A DNA stretch of 64,000 bases from assembly GCA_963742405.1 (NCBI GenBank), contig CAVUMB010000005.1, forward strand, positions 62,001 to 126,000, in the 5' to 3' direction. Made by a program: the position numbers and the translations under genes. How positions within the stretch are numbered: position 1 is the stretch's first letter; each line of letters begins with the position of its first letter. Below the pieces are notes generated by a model. It made no database searches, was not told the origin of the DNA, and worked only from the letters and a program-made list of their open reading frames with translations. This stretch comes from JAGVSR01 sp963742405. Its GTDB lineage: Bacteria > Pseudomonadota > Alphaproteobacteria > Rhizobiales > Hyphomicrobiaceae. Below are positions 1 to 8,876 of this stretch, piece after piece.

Positions 1-78
1 AGTCAGCACCGCTTCCGGCGTCAGCGTTCCCGTTGCGTAGGCTTGCGTCAGCGTGGCGATATCGAGCGAGACGATCAT
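1..78 (-). CDS. atzF: Allophanate hydrolase, N-terminal fragment (runs off window)
   Basis: The first 26 codons of a minus-strand gene are present before the window edge. The ATG overlaps the stop codon of the upstream carboxylase gene as ATGA. The visible N-terminus (MIVSLDIATLTQAYATG) resembles the start of amidase-signature allophanate hydrolases. In this pathway the enzyme hydrolyses allophanate to ammonia and CO2. The catalytic Ser-cisSer-Lys region lies outside the window, so the call rests on the N-terminus and on operon position. Confidence 0.72.
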   Translation of the reverse strand, partial: MIVSLDIATLTQAYATGTLTPEAVLT

Positions 79-3000
79 GCCGCGATCTCCGCCAACACGA
101 CGAGCGTCTGTCCGAGGGAGACGGCACGGCCCTCGGCGCATTTCAATTCGTGCACGATGCCATCGCTCGGCGCATGCACCAGCATTTCCATTTTCATCGA
201 TTCCACCACGACCAGAACGTCGCCGGCCGCGACGCGGCGGCCCTGTTCGACCGCAATCTTCCACACTGCGCCTGGAACCGGGCTTTGCACGGCCGTATGA
301 CCAGGCTCTAAGAAATCGTCACTCACCTCCGCTGCACCAGCGTCGTTGATGATGCCCCCCGCACGATCACTTTCTTGCCAGCGCGCGCGCTCGTCCTCGA
401 AAGCGGCTTGCTGCGTCGTTTTGAAGGTGCGGATGGCATCTGCGTTTTCGGCGAGAAACGACCGGTAGGCGGCAAGCGAGAACGTCGTCTCCTCGATGCG
501 AATGCCGGCCTTGCCCTGCAGGAAGCCATCGCGGAAGGCGAGCAGGTCTTCGCCGCTGACCTCATAGAAGTGGATCTGGTCGAAGAAGCGCAGCAACCAC
601 GGTTTACCGGCTTCAAACTCACGCGTGATGTGGAAGCGGTTCCACACTTGTGCCGTCCGGCCGACGAACTGGTAGCCGCCCGGCCCCTCCATGCCATAGA
701 CGCACATGTAGGCACCGCCGATGCCGACGGCGTTTTCCGGCGTCCATGTGCGTGCCGGATTGTATTTCGTCGTAACAAGCCTGTGCCGGGGGTCTACGGG
801 GGTGGCGACCGGCGCTCCGAGATAAACGTCGCCGAGGCCGAGGACCAGATAGCTGGCATCATAGACGATCCGCTTGACGTCGGCGATGTTGTCGAGCCCG
901 TTGATGCGCCGGATGAACTCGATATTAGAGGGACACCAAGGTGCGTCCGCCCGCACCGATTGTGTGTATTTCTCGATCGCAAGTCGCGTCTGCGGATCAT
1001 CCCACGACAGCGGCATATGTACGATGCGCGACGGCACATCGATCGCGCCGATATCTCCCATGCCGTCTTCGATTTCGGACAGTTTTTCAAGGAGCTGCGA
1101 GAGCGGCAACACAAGGCTGTCGTAATGAATTTGCAGGGAGCGGATGCCGGGCGTCAGATCGAGGATTCCGTGAAGCTGCAAGTCTTCCAGCTGCGACATG
1201 AGCACATGGACGCGAAAGCGAAGTTCCAGATCGAGGACGAGATCGCCGTATTCGACAAGCAGATACTTGTCACCCGCGCGCCGGGCGACGACGCGCGGTA
1301 ACCCGTTTTGACTTGGGCGCACGGCGACGATGCAGTCGTCGGTGCCGAGCACTGCGGCATCCGGCAGCGCAATCGCTAGCGGTGGCTTAAGTGCAGCGAT
1401 TTCGGCATTCTGCAGGACTTCTCTATAGGCCGCATCTTGCGCCGTGATGCGAACGAAGCGAATTTTGTCGCCGGGCCTGAATTGCCCGATCTTCCAAAGT
1501 TCGGCCGCAACAATAGTGACCGGGCAGACAAATCCGCCCAGCGACGGACCATCCGGCCCGAGGATCACGGGCATGTCGCCGGTGAAATCGACAGCACCGA
1601 TCGCGTAGGCGTTATCGTGGATATTGCTCGGATGCAGCCCAGCCTCGCCGCCATCACGACGCGCCCATTGCGGCTTGGGTCCGATGAGACGCACACCTGT
1701 CGGATTGGAATTGTAGTGCACCTCCCAGTCGGTGTTGAAAAACATCTCGATATCGTCAGGCGTAAAGAAGTCTGGCGCGCCGTGTGGTCCATAGAGCACC
1801 CCGACGTTCCAGCGATGCGTCATTGGGGGGCGCAGATCCGCAGGCAACGCGGCAGCCACCGCGATCTTGGGGGGCTTGGCGCTATAGGGCGTCGCAACGT
1901 GCAGGATGTCGCCCGCCATCAGGGCGCGGCCGCCGTGTCCGCCAAATTTGCCCAGCGTGAAGGTGGAAGCGCTGCCGAGATAGTGCGGGACATCGAATCC
2001 ACCGCGTATGGCGAGGTAGGCTCGCGCGCCGGCTCCCGTCACCGTTCCGATTTTGAGCGTCGCCCCGGCCTCGACGGCAACGGGCTGCCACATCGGGACC
2101 GCCTTGCCGTCGATCGAAACCGGGATGGCCGCCCCTGTCACCGCGATAACGCCAGCGGTATTAAATTTGAGCGTGGGTCCCGCCAACGTAATTTCCAAAG
2201 CCGGAACGCCCTCGGCATTGCCGGTCAGCTTGTTGGCATAGCGAAATGAAAGATGATCCATCGGCCCGGACGGCGGCACCCCGACCGCCCAGTATCCGGT
2301 GCGGCCGGGCCAATCCTGGACGGTTGTTTGCGTGCCGGGAACCACAACTTCCAGCGTCGGCGCATGATACGCGAACGTACCGAGCGTCTGTGTCAGCACC
2401 TGGCCCTTGGCCAGAACATCGGAAGCCGCGAGCTGACGAAGATAATCAAGGTTGGTTTCAAGTCCGCCGATCCGCGTTGCGCCAAGAGCAGCTTGTAGCT
2501 TGGCCAAGGCTTCGGGACGAGTTTCACCCCGTACGATAATCTTGGCAATCATTGGGTCATAGAACGGCGACACCTCGCTCCCGCTTTCGACCCACGTCTC
2601 GATCCGCGCTTCCCGCGCCCATTCGACTTGCGTCAAGAGACCGGCGCTGGGCCTGAAGCCACGCCCCGGATCCTCCGCGTAAAGGCGCACCTGGATCGAC
2701 GCACCGCGCGGCGAGATTTCATTCTGGTCCAGCGGCGGGCAATCGCCGGCCGCCTGACGGACCATCCAGGCAACGAGATCGACTCCGGTTACTTCCTCCG
2801 TAACGCCGTGTTCGACCTGAAGCCGCGTGTTGACTTCGAGGAAGTAGAACGCATCCGTATCGCTGTCGTGCAGGAATTCAACGGTCCCTGCGCTGGCGTA
2901 ATTTACCGATCGGCCGAGCGCGACGGCTGTCGCCCACAGTTCGCGCCGCGTCGCCTCCGATAGGCCCGGTGCCGGCGTTTCTTCAACAACCTTCTGATTG

Positions 3001-3704
3001 CGCCGTTGGGCCGAACAATCGCGCTCGCCGAGCGCCACGACGTTACCTTGGCCGTCGCCGAACAGCTGCACCTCGATATGACGGCCGCGGGCCACGTACT
3101 TTTCGAGAAAGAGCCCCGCATCCTTGAAGTTATTGCGCGCCAGCCGTTCGACGCGCTCGTACATCGGCGCGAGTTCGGCATCGCATGCGATGAGCTGCAA
3201 CCCAATCCCGCCGCCGCCTGCCGTGCTTTTCAGCATCACCGGATAGCCGATGCGCAGCGCTTCTGACCGCGCGTGATCGAGATCGGTCAGGAGCCCCGAT
3301 CCGGGGGCGAGTGGCACTCCGGCGGCCAACGCCAGTTCGCGCGCCTTGTGCTTCAGCCCGAAGGCGCGCATCTGATCCGGAGTCGGTCCAATGAAGACGA
3401 TCCCCGCTTGGCCGCAGCTTTCAGCAAATTCGGGGTTTTCGGAGAGAAATCCGTAACCGGGGTGGATGGCCTCCGCGCCCGTCTCGCGCGCGACCTCCAA
3501 AATGCGCGCGCCGTTGAGATAGCTGAGCGCCGCGGCGGCCGGGCCGATGCAGACGGCGTGCGTCGCCATCGCGACGTGCAGCGAATGGCGGTCGGCTTCC
3601 GAATAGACGGCGACGCTCTCGATCCCCATCCGGTCGAGCGTGCGGATGATGCGGCAGGCAATGGCGCCGCGATTGGCGATCAAAACTTTTTTGAACATGC
3701 TCAT
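75..3704 (-). CDS. Biotin-dependent guanidine/urea carboxylase
   Basis: About 1209 residues, full length for the urea carboxylase family. The order is an N-terminal biotin carboxylase domain with ATP-grasp (glycine-rich loop KSTAGGGGIG, then EVNTRLQVEHGVTEE), a carboxyltransferase made of KipA/KipI-like (AHS2 then AHS1) domains from about residue 465, and a C-terminal biotinyl domain with biotin lysine near residue 1171 in ESMKMEM. These enzymes carboxylate urea or guanidine using ATP and bicarbonate. Because the operon is headed by a guanidine-I riboswitch and contains two DUF1989 genes, guanidine is the likelier substrate, giving carboxyguanidine. The chosen ATG overlaps the upstream stop codon as ATGA; an ATG two codons downstream is also possible. 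No truncation is seen. Confidence 0.93.
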   Translation of the reverse strand: MSMFKKVLIANRGAIACRIIRTLDRMGIESVAVYSEADRHSLHVAMATHAVCIGPAAAALSYLNGARILEVARETGAEAIHPGYGFLSENPEFAESCGQAGIVFIGPTPDQMRAFGLKHKARELALAAGVPLAPGSGLLTDLDHARSEALRIGYPVMLKSTAGGGGIGLQLIACDAELAPMYERVERLARNNFKDAGLFLEKYVARGRHIEVQLFGDGQGNVVALGERDCSAQRRNQKVVEETPAPGLSEATRRELWATAVALGRSVNYASAGTVEFLHDSDTDAFYFLEVNTRLQVEHGVTEEVTGVDLVAWMVRQAAGDCPPLDQNEISPRGASIQVRLYAEDPGRGFRPSAGLLTQVEWAREARIETWVESGSEVSPFYDPMIAKIIVRGETRPEALAKLQAALGATRIGGLETNLDYLRQLAASDVLAKGQVLTQTLGTFAYHAPTLEVVVPGTQTTVQDWPGRTGYWAVGVPPSGPMDHLSFRYANKLTGNAEGVPALEITLAGPTLKFNTAGVIAVTGAAIPVSIDGKAVPMWQPVAVEAGATLKIGTVTGAGARAYLAIRGGFDVPHYLGSASTFTLGKFGGHGGRALMAGDILHVATPYSAKPPKIAVAAALPADLRPPMTHRWNVGVLYGPHGAPDFFTPDDIEMFFNTDWEVHYNSNPTGVRLIGPKPQWARRDGGEAGLHPSNIHDNAYAIGAVDFTGDMPVILGPDGPSLGGFVCPVTIVAAELWKIGQFRPGDKIRFVRITAQDAAYREVLQNAEIAALKPPLAIALPDAAVLGTDDCIVAVRPSQNGLPRVVARRAGDKYLLVEYGDLVLDLELRFRVHVLMSQLEDLQLHGILDLTPGIRSLQIHYDSLVLPLSQLLEKLSEIEDGMGDIGAIDVPSRIVHMPLSWDDPQTRLAIEKYTQSVRADAPWCPSNIEFIRRINGLDNIADVKRIVYDASYLVLGLGDVYLGAPVATPVDPRHRLVTTKYNPARTWTPENAVGIGGAYMCVYGMEGPGGYQFVGRTAQVWNRFHITREFEAGKPWLLRFFDQIHFYEVSGEDLLAFRDGFLQGKAGIRIEETTFSLAAYRSFLAENADAIRTFKTTQQAAFEDERARWQESDRAGGIINDAGAAEVSDDFLEPGHTAVQSPVPGAVWKIAVEQGRRVAAGDVLVVVESMKMEMLVHAPSDGIVHELKCAEGRAVSLGQTLVVLAEIAA

Positions 3705-4348
3705 GCGCCGGCGTTCCAAATCAGAACCTCGACCGGGGTCGGGTTATAGGCGTTGCAGGGATTATTCAGCTGCGGGCAATTCGAAATGAGTACGATGACG
3801 TTCATCTCGGCGCGCATCTCGACGTATTTGCCCGGAGCCGAGAGCCCATCGGCGAAAGTCAGCCCGCCTTCGGCGGTCACCGGCACATTCATGAAAAAAT
3901 TGATGTTGTGAGCGATGTCGCGCTTGTCGAGACCAAACTGTTCGTTCTCCGCCACGGCCAGCAGGAAGCTGTCGCGACAGGCGTGCATGGAGAACTTTTC
4001 GAGGGCGTAACGCACCGTGTTGCTTTCGCTCGCGCACGCGCCGCCCAGCGTGTCGTGACGCCCGACCGTGTCGGCCGTCACCGTCAGCATCGGACGGCAA
4101 AGGTCCGACATTAAAACTGTTCCCGCGGTGATGAAGACGTTGCCCTGCTCGCGGATGGTGTCGCACGCTGAATAACGTTCGTGCGGGTCATCCGCGTTGA
4201 AGAACAGCGTATCGGCTGCCTGATTGCCCTCAAGATCGAGGATGCGGAACGTTTCGCCCTTGCGCACGATGTCCATCCAATAGTCGCCCGCCGCGACAAC
4301 CTTGCGCGCCCGCGCCGTGTTGGCCGACAGAATGCTTTCCTTGATCAT
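3701..4348 (-). CDS. DUF1989 protein, carboxyguanidine deiminase subunit type (CgdA/CgdB, formerly urea carboxylase-associated)
   Basis: A 215-residue DUF1989 protein. Visible family segments include DLEGNQAADTLFF, ERYSACDTI and GRHDTLGGACASES. The family was first named urea amidolyase-associated protein. Two such paralogues were later shown to form a deiminase that converts carboxyguanidine to allophanate. This gene lies between its paralogue and the carboxylase, overlapping the carboxylase start by 4 bp, as expected for that pathway. A GAGGGGG Shine-Dalgarno stands just upstream of the ATG. I do not assign which subunit letter it is. Confidence 0.9.
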   Translation of the reverse strand: MIKESILSANTARARKVVAAGDYWMDIVRKGETFRILDLEGNQAADTLFFNADDPHERYSACDTIREQGNVFITAGTVLMSDLCRPMLTVTADTVGRHDTLGGACASESNTVRYALEKFSMHACRDSFLLAVAENEQFGLDKRDIAHNINFFMNVPVTAEGGLTFADGLSAPGKYVEMRAEMNVIVLISNCPQLNNPCNAYNPTPVEVLIWNAGA

Positions 4349-4360
4349 CCGCCGGCCCCC

Positions 4361-5083
4361 TCAATGACAGCCGCAGGCATGGAAGATGCGATTGTTCTCG
4401 TAGCCGCGACCATTCTCCGGCGCCGACAGACGGCACGCATCGGCTTCGCCCGCCGCAGGCCCCTCGAACAGTTCGAACCCAATCGACTTCTTTGGATAGG
4501 TGGGGGAGGGGTCGAGCGGATGCGGGCATGTGTGAAACAGGACGAGCGTGTCCATCTCGAACCGCAACTCGACCATCGCGCCGGCCTTTGCGGCCGCTGC
4601 GTCGAACGCAATGCGGCCGGTTTCGTCCACGGCAATCTTGCTGAACCAGTTCACATTGGCCGCAAGATCCCGGCGCTTCATGCCGTATTTCGCCGCTTCC
4701 ACCAAAAAGCTATCGAGGCCGTTCTGGTGCCGCTCGTTGCGGTGCGTCTGGTAGATCGCCTCTCCCCACTTGGCCGCAACGATTGTCTTCGTCGCGCTGC
4801 CGCAAACTGTATCATGCCATCCGTGCGTATCCGTCACGATGGAACAGAAAATGCGGCCCATATCCGAATAGAGACAGTGACCGGCCGTGAGACGGAAGGT
4901 GTGCTGGCATTTCAGCGTGTCGGGCGCGTTGTAGCGCTCGGTCAGGTTTTGCGGATTGTAGAACAGCATGCCGACATTGGCCCCGCCGTCGACGTCGGTG
5001 AGGCGCAGGCGCGTATTGCGGCGTAGGACGAATGACCAGTGTTTGCCGGACGTGAGCGTGTCGGCATGAATTGATGCGGACAT
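4361..5083 (-). CDS. DUF1989 protein, carboxyguanidine deiminase subunit type (second paralogue)
   Basis: A 240-residue DUF1989 paralogue of the next gene in the operon. Shared positions include DVDGGANVGMLFYNP, ERYNAPDTLKCQH and GWHDTVCG. Together the pair is expected to act in the cytoplasm as a heteromeric deiminase on carboxyguanidine. The C-terminus ends in a Cys/His-rich segment (HACGCH), which could be a metal site, though that is inference. The start MSASIHAD is chosen because an AGGGAG Shine-Dalgarno precedes it; the open frame extends ten codons further upstream without such a signal. It is separated from the next gene by 12 bp. Confidence 0.9.
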   Translation of the reverse strand: MSASIHADTLTSGKHWSFVLRRNTRLRLTDVDGGANVGMLFYNPQNLTERYNAPDTLKCQHTFRLTAGHCLYSDMGRIFCSIVTDTHGWHDTVCGSATKTIVAAKWGEAIYQTHRNERHQNGLDSFLVEAAKYGMKRRDLAANVNWFSKIAVDETGRIAFDAAAAKAGAMVELRFEMDTLVLFHTCPHPLDPSPTYPKKSIGFELFEGPAAGEADACRLSAPENGRGYENNRIFHACGCH

Positions 5084-5194
5084 GCGGGTTCTCCCTCGTG
5101 CTTGGCCGCGCACTTGCGTCGCGGCACGGATCGTCCGGGTCGTCCCGGGCTGAGGTGGGCTCGATCGGGGCCGTCCCCGATCGAGATGGCACAG

Positions 5195-5998
5195 TCAATG
5201 CAGCGCGGCGCTCGTGGGCAGGGTTTCGGTGGCAGGCGCAAGGGCAGCGGCGCTGCCGTTGAGGACGTTCCGCTTCTTGGGCGGCCAAACAGTAATGTCG
5301 TGCGCGATGGTCGCCCCGTAGCGCTCCTTTTCCTCCGGCCTGTTGCGCCGCCGCTCGAGCGCGATAACGCGGGTGCCGAGCCGGAAGGCTTCGGAAAGAT
5401 CGTGCGTCACCATCACGACCGTGATGCCCTCGGCGAGCCACAACTCGTTCATCAAGGCATGCACTTCAGCGCGGATGCCAGGATCGAGTGCCCCGAAAGG
5501 TTCGTCGAGGAGGAGCACCTTGGGCTTGCGCATGAGAGCTTGCGCCAGCGCAAGCCGCTGCTGCATGCCGCCCGAAAGTGCCGCGGGAAACTTGTTTTCG
5601 TGATCCGACAGACCGACGGCCTTCAAAAGTGCGCGTGCATCTTCGATGGCCCTCCGGCGCTTATCGCCAAACAGCCGGCCCCAAAAGAGTGACTGTTCGA
5701 ACTCGCGGCCGACGAGCACGTTGCCGAGAACGGTAAGGTGCGGAAAGACCGAATAGCGCTGGAACACGACGCCGCGATCCCAATCGGGTTCGGGTTTCAA
5801 CGGCGTGCCGTCAAGCAGGATGCGGCCGGTCGTCGGCTTTTCTTCCCCGAGCAGCATTTTCAGAAGCGTGGTTTTACCGCAACCCGATGGTCCGACCAAC
5901 GCGACGAACGATCCGCTCTCTATCCGGATGTCGATGTTTTCAAGCACGATTTGATCGCCGTACTCCTTCCATATTTTTTCCAGAACGACGGCGGTCAT
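5195..5998 (-). CDS. ABC transporter ATP-binding protein, urea/guanidine carboxylase region
   Basis: A 267-residue nitrate/taurine-type ABC ATPase. The Walker A is GPSGCGKTT, the signature is LSGGMQQR, the Walker B is VLLLDEPFGALD, and the switch histidine is in MVTHDLSEA. A C-terminal extension of about 45 residues after the core carries TVWPPKKRNV. The start overlaps the permease stop codon as ATGA. It should energise uptake of the operon substrate, most likely guanidine or a guanidino compound, together with the permease and binding protein of the same operon. Confidence 0.92.
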   Translation of the reverse strand: MTAVVLEKIWKEYGDQIVLENIDIRIESGSFVALVGPSGCGKTTLLKMLLGEEKPTTGRILLDGTPLKPEPDWDRGVVFQRYSVFPHLTVLGNVLVGREFEQSLFWGRLFGDKRRRAIEDARALLKAVGLSDHENKFPAALSGGMQQRLALAQALMRKPKVLLLDEPFGALDPGIRAEVHALMNELWLAEGITVVMVTHDLSEAFRLGTRVIALERRRNRPEEKERYGATIAHDITVWPPKKRNVLNGSAAALAPATETLPTSAALH

Positions 5999-6813
5999 GA
6001 TTTGTGCTCCGGCTGGAACCAGGGAAAGAGGCGGCGCTGAAGCATGGCCAGTGAAATGTCCATGATCCACGCCAGCAGTGTAATCCAAATGACGTAAGGA
6101 ATGATCACGTCCATCGCCAGAAAGCGGCGTACGAGAAAGATGCGATAGCCAAGCCCGCTGACGGCGGCGATTGCTTCTGCCGAGATGAGGAAGATCCACG
6201 CCGGGATCAACGCAAAGCGCGTCGCGACAATGAGCTTTGGCAGAACCTGTGGTAGCACCACGCGCGTCACCATCTGCCAAGTCGTGGCGCCGAGCGTCTG
6301 GGCCTTGACGATCATCTCGCGGGGGATGTCCTCAACCGCAAGAGCGACGGCGCGCAACATGAGAGGTGCCGTGCCCACTGCAATCAGAGTGATTTTCGAA
6401 GCCTCTTCCAGACCAACGAGGATGAAGAGGATCGGCAGAATTGTGATCGGCGGAATTAATGAAAACGCAGCGACGAACGGCTGGACCAGCGCCCTGACCC
6501 ACGGAATGAAGCCGGCCGCCACACCAACGACCAGGGAAATCAAAATCGAGATCCCCATCCCGCAGGCGAGCCGCCACAGACTGATGGCTGTGTCCGACCA
6601 GAACAAATAGTCGCCGGTTCGCTTGTCTGCCACGAACATGTATTCCTTCATCGTCAACATCATCTGAGTGACGGACGGAAGTATCTTGTCGGCTGGATTG
6701 ACGCTGAGCCGCTCGTAACTGCCGATGTTGTAGATCACGGCCAGCGCGATAAACGGCAGGGCGGCGAGCAGCACGTAAATCCCGCGGCTCGGATGCCGGT
6801 TGATGATGCGCAT
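5995..6813 (-). CDS. ABC transporter permease, urea/guanidine carboxylase region
   Basis: A 272-residue inner-membrane permease of the BPD_transp_1 family with about six hydrophobic segments. The EAA-type loop that contacts the ATPase lies around AQTLGATTWQMVTRVVLPQ. The start MRIINRHP is preferred because GGAAGG lies just upstream; the open frame extends 23 codons further. It overlaps the ATPase gene by 4 bp and forms one importer with it and the binding protein about 2 kb upstream. Two non-transport genes separate the binding protein from this permease. Confidence 0.92.
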   Translation of the reverse strand: MRIINRHPSRGIYVLLAALPFIALAVIYNIGSYERLSVNPADKILPSVTQMMLTMKEYMFVADKRTGDYLFWSDTAISLWRLACGMGISILISLVVGVAAGFIPWVRALVQPFVAAFSLIPPITILPILFILVGLEEASKITLIAVGTAPLMLRAVALAVEDIPREMIVKAQTLGATTWQMVTRVVLPQVLPKLIVATRFALIPAWIFLISAEAIAAVSGLGYRIFLVRRFLAMDVIIPYVIWITLLAWIMDISLAMLQRRLFPWFQPEHKS

Positions 6814-6882
6814 CAGGCCACCTTCCGTGACAAGGTTGTCGTGAGTGGACCAAGCAGCGTGTCGGCCTCGCGGGCGAGCCAA

Positions 6883-7761
6883 TCAAGGCTCTCTTGCGAA
6901 ACCGACTGTGGCTTGGTTGAAATCGTAGTTTGCTTCGAGGCTGTCGATGCGCCAGCGGCGGCGGCTCACATCGGGCGTATCGGCCACGGCTTCAACGACC
7001 GTCGTGTCAGCGCCGGCGGAGAGCGCGCCGACAAGCGCGACCGTGGTGCCTTCACGGCGCGGATCTGTGGACGCTTCGATGGTCCAGCCGGCTTCAGACC
7101 GGACCATGTAATCGGTCACGCAGTCCAAGACGCGGCGCAGTGCGGCGACAGGGTCGGCGCTTGTCCGTACGAAATCCTGCGCCCGCGTCCCCTCGGGCAA
7201 CTCGTCGCGCCGCGCCAAGCTGCGGATGGCGTAATCGCCGGCGACAACGAGGCCGCCGGCTCGCGGCCGTTCCTGCCCGGCGCCGTCGATTTCCGCTTCA
7301 AGCCGCAGCGCCGCAAGCAGTCCCGGTGCGCTGGGCTGGAAGCGCCAGTCCTCGACGTAGGCTCCAGAGGGTGCGAATTCGACCATGCAGTCACCAACGC
7401 GGCGCATGATTCCGGGCTCGGGATATTTGTCGTAGGGCTGAAAGCCGATCCAATCGGCCCACGACATGACGGGCTCGCTCCATGAGGTGGTGGCAACGCC
7501 GCCCTCGATGCTGGCGAGAAGGATCAGGGTTTCGCGATCGAGCGTGGCAAGGTCCGTGCCGGCGGGCAACGGGGGTCGCGCGGGATGAATGCGAAGATCG
7601 CCCGTCATCCCATGCGCCTGCACCCAGAACACGCGCGTCAGCACATCCTCCACGCCGGTCCCGAACGTGATCGACCGCCGCCGCACGCAACCAAGCGCCC
7701 AGGAAGGAACGCGCAGCGTGTTGGATGCCATCGCCGCAGAGGCGATCTCGTCCAGCGTCAT
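6883..7761 (-). CDS. Protein of unknown family in the guanidine operon
   Basis: A 292-residue protein that I do not recognise. It has no signal peptide and no membrane segment, and looks rich in beta strands and turns with many Trp/Tyr and charged residues. A distinctive central stretch reads MSWADWIGFQPYDKYPEPG, and there are three cysteines (CVRRR, CMVEF, CVTDY). It overlaps the stop codon of the oxygenase gene as ATGA and is followed by the permease, so it is almost certainly co-translated with them. A small-molecule binding or accessory role for the oxygenase is possible, but only by position. Codon usage looks like that of its neighbours. Confidence 0.8.
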   Translation of the reverse strand: MTLDEIASAAMASNTLRVPSWALGCVRRRSITFGTGVEDVLTRVFWVQAHGMTGDLRIHPARPPLPAGTDLATLDRETLILLASIEGGVATTSWSEPVMSWADWIGFQPYDKYPEPGIMRRVGDCMVEFAPSGAYVEDWRFQPSAPGLLAALRLEAEIDGAGQERPRAGGLVVAGDYAIRSLARRDELPEGTRAQDFVRTSADPVAALRRVLDCVTDYMVRSEAGWTIEASTDPRREGTTVALVGALSAGADTTVVEAVADTPDVSRRRWRIDSLEANYDFNQATVGFAREP

Positions 7762-8804
7762 CGTGTGTCGCTCGCGTGGATCGCTTCCTGCCCGAAACTC
7801 GAAAGCTTTCGCGCGCCCTCTGGCAGTTGAAACGTGCCGGCCTCGATCCGTTGCTTCAGGTACTGGAAGGTTTGCGCCGTCTGGGCCAGGAGGTGGTCGC
7901 CAGCAACGATGGGCTCACAACGCGGTTTTTCGCCCGGCGCAATGAACTGCGGCAGCGGCTTGACGACGGTGTGATAGTCGCAGGCGGCAAAATAGGGAAA
8001 CGAGTAGCGCTCTTCTTTAACTTTGCGGACCCGGTGCGAGGTGGCCACGAAGGTCCCGTTGGTCCACGCTTCCAGCATGTCGCCGATGTTGATGATGAAC
8101 CCGCCATCGATCGGCGGCGCGTCGATCCAATCTCCCGCGCCGTTCATGACCTCCAGCCCCGGAGCCGTCGGCCAGAGAATCGTAAAGCACTCGTAATCGG
8201 TATGCGCGCCGATACCCGGCTCATCGGCCGGCGCCTCGGGCGCATGGGGATAATGGATGAGCCGTAACTGGCTCGGTGGCCGCTTGAGATAGGTTTCAAA
8301 AAAGTGTTCCGGCAAGTCGAGCGCCAGCGCAAAGCCGCGAAACAAAGTCAAAGCCAGATCGGCGACGGCCGTGTAGTAGCCGCCGACCGCGGCCCTGAAC
8401 TCCGCGTCATCGGGCCACTGCACAGGCCCCAGCATCGGCGTTCGCCCAGACAGCACTTCCGGATCATCCGCCGGGATGTCGAGCGACACGTCGAACGCTT
8501 CCTTCCGGTCCGGCTTCTGACCGTAGAACACTTCCTCACCCGGCGGCACGTAGCCCGAATGCGATTTCGACAGGCCGATATAGGCCCGCATTTTTTCGTC
8601 CATGGACCGGGCAAAGAATGCCTTGGTCGCGGCCAGCAAGCGCTCACGCGTTTGGTCTTTGATCGGGTGGCCGACGATGTACAGAAAGCCGCTGTCGCGT
8701 GACGCAGCGCCGATCTCGTCCGCAACGCGCTGTCGGGCGGCAGGGTCAGCGGAATAAAGACCGCTTACGTCGACGATCGGTAGTGATTGAAAATGAGATG
8801 GCAT
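7758..8804 (-). CDS. 2-oxoglutarate/Fe(II)-dependent oxygenase (isopenicillin N synthase-like)
   Basis: A 348-residue oxygenase with the N-terminal DIOX_N domain and a C-terminal double-stranded beta helix. The iron ligands can be read as His201 and Asp203 (GAHTDYE) and His257 (ATSHRVR). Arg266 in ERYSFPYF is the expected 2-oxoglutarate carboxylate ligand. Relatives include the ethylene-forming enzyme, which releases guanidine from arginine, and plant homoarginine hydroxylases, which also release guanidine. Sitting between the binding protein and permease of a guanidine-riboswitch operon, it may oxidise a substituted guanidine to free guanidine. That role is inference; the substrate cannot be read from sequence. 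Confidence 0.92.
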   Translation of the reverse strand: MPSHFQSLPIVDVSGLYSADPAARQRVADEIGAASRDSGFLYIVGHPIKDQTRERLLAATKAFFARSMDEKMRAYIGLSKSHSGYVPPGEEVFYGQKPDRKEAFDVSLDIPADDPEVLSGRTPMLGPVQWPDDAEFRAAVGGYYTAVADLALTLFRGFALALDLPEHFFETYLKRPPSQLRLIHYPHAPEAPADEPGIGAHTDYECFTILWPTAPGLEVMNGAGDWIDAPPIDGGFIINIGDMLEAWTNGTFVATSHRVRKVKEERYSFPYFAACDYHTVVKPLPQFIAPGEKPRCEPIVAGDHLLAQTAQTFQYLKQRIEAGTFQLPEGARKLSSFGQEAIHASDTR

Positions 8805-8835
8805 TGCTGGCCCTTGCTCGGGGAGACGTCGATGA

Positions 8836-8869
8836 GGTTTCGGCGCGGGCCTGGACCCGCGCCGGAACC
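8836..8869 (-). other. Intergenic RNA hairpin between binding protein and oxygenase genes
   Basis: In the 72-bp gap a 9-bp perfect GC-rich stem (8841-8849 with 8856-8864) closes a 6-nt loop and extends by five more pairs, one of them G-U. No T-run follows, so it is not a classic terminator. Hairpins in this position after a binding-protein gene often protect the upstream mRNA segment or attenuate readthrough, raising binding protein over the membrane genes. Confidence 0.6.
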
Positions 8870-8876
8870 GATGCCG

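Noticed and set aside
375..2249. Plus-strand frames of 308 and 270 codons over the carboxylase gene
   Set aside because: They lie inside the conserved carboxylase gene on the opposite strand and match no family.
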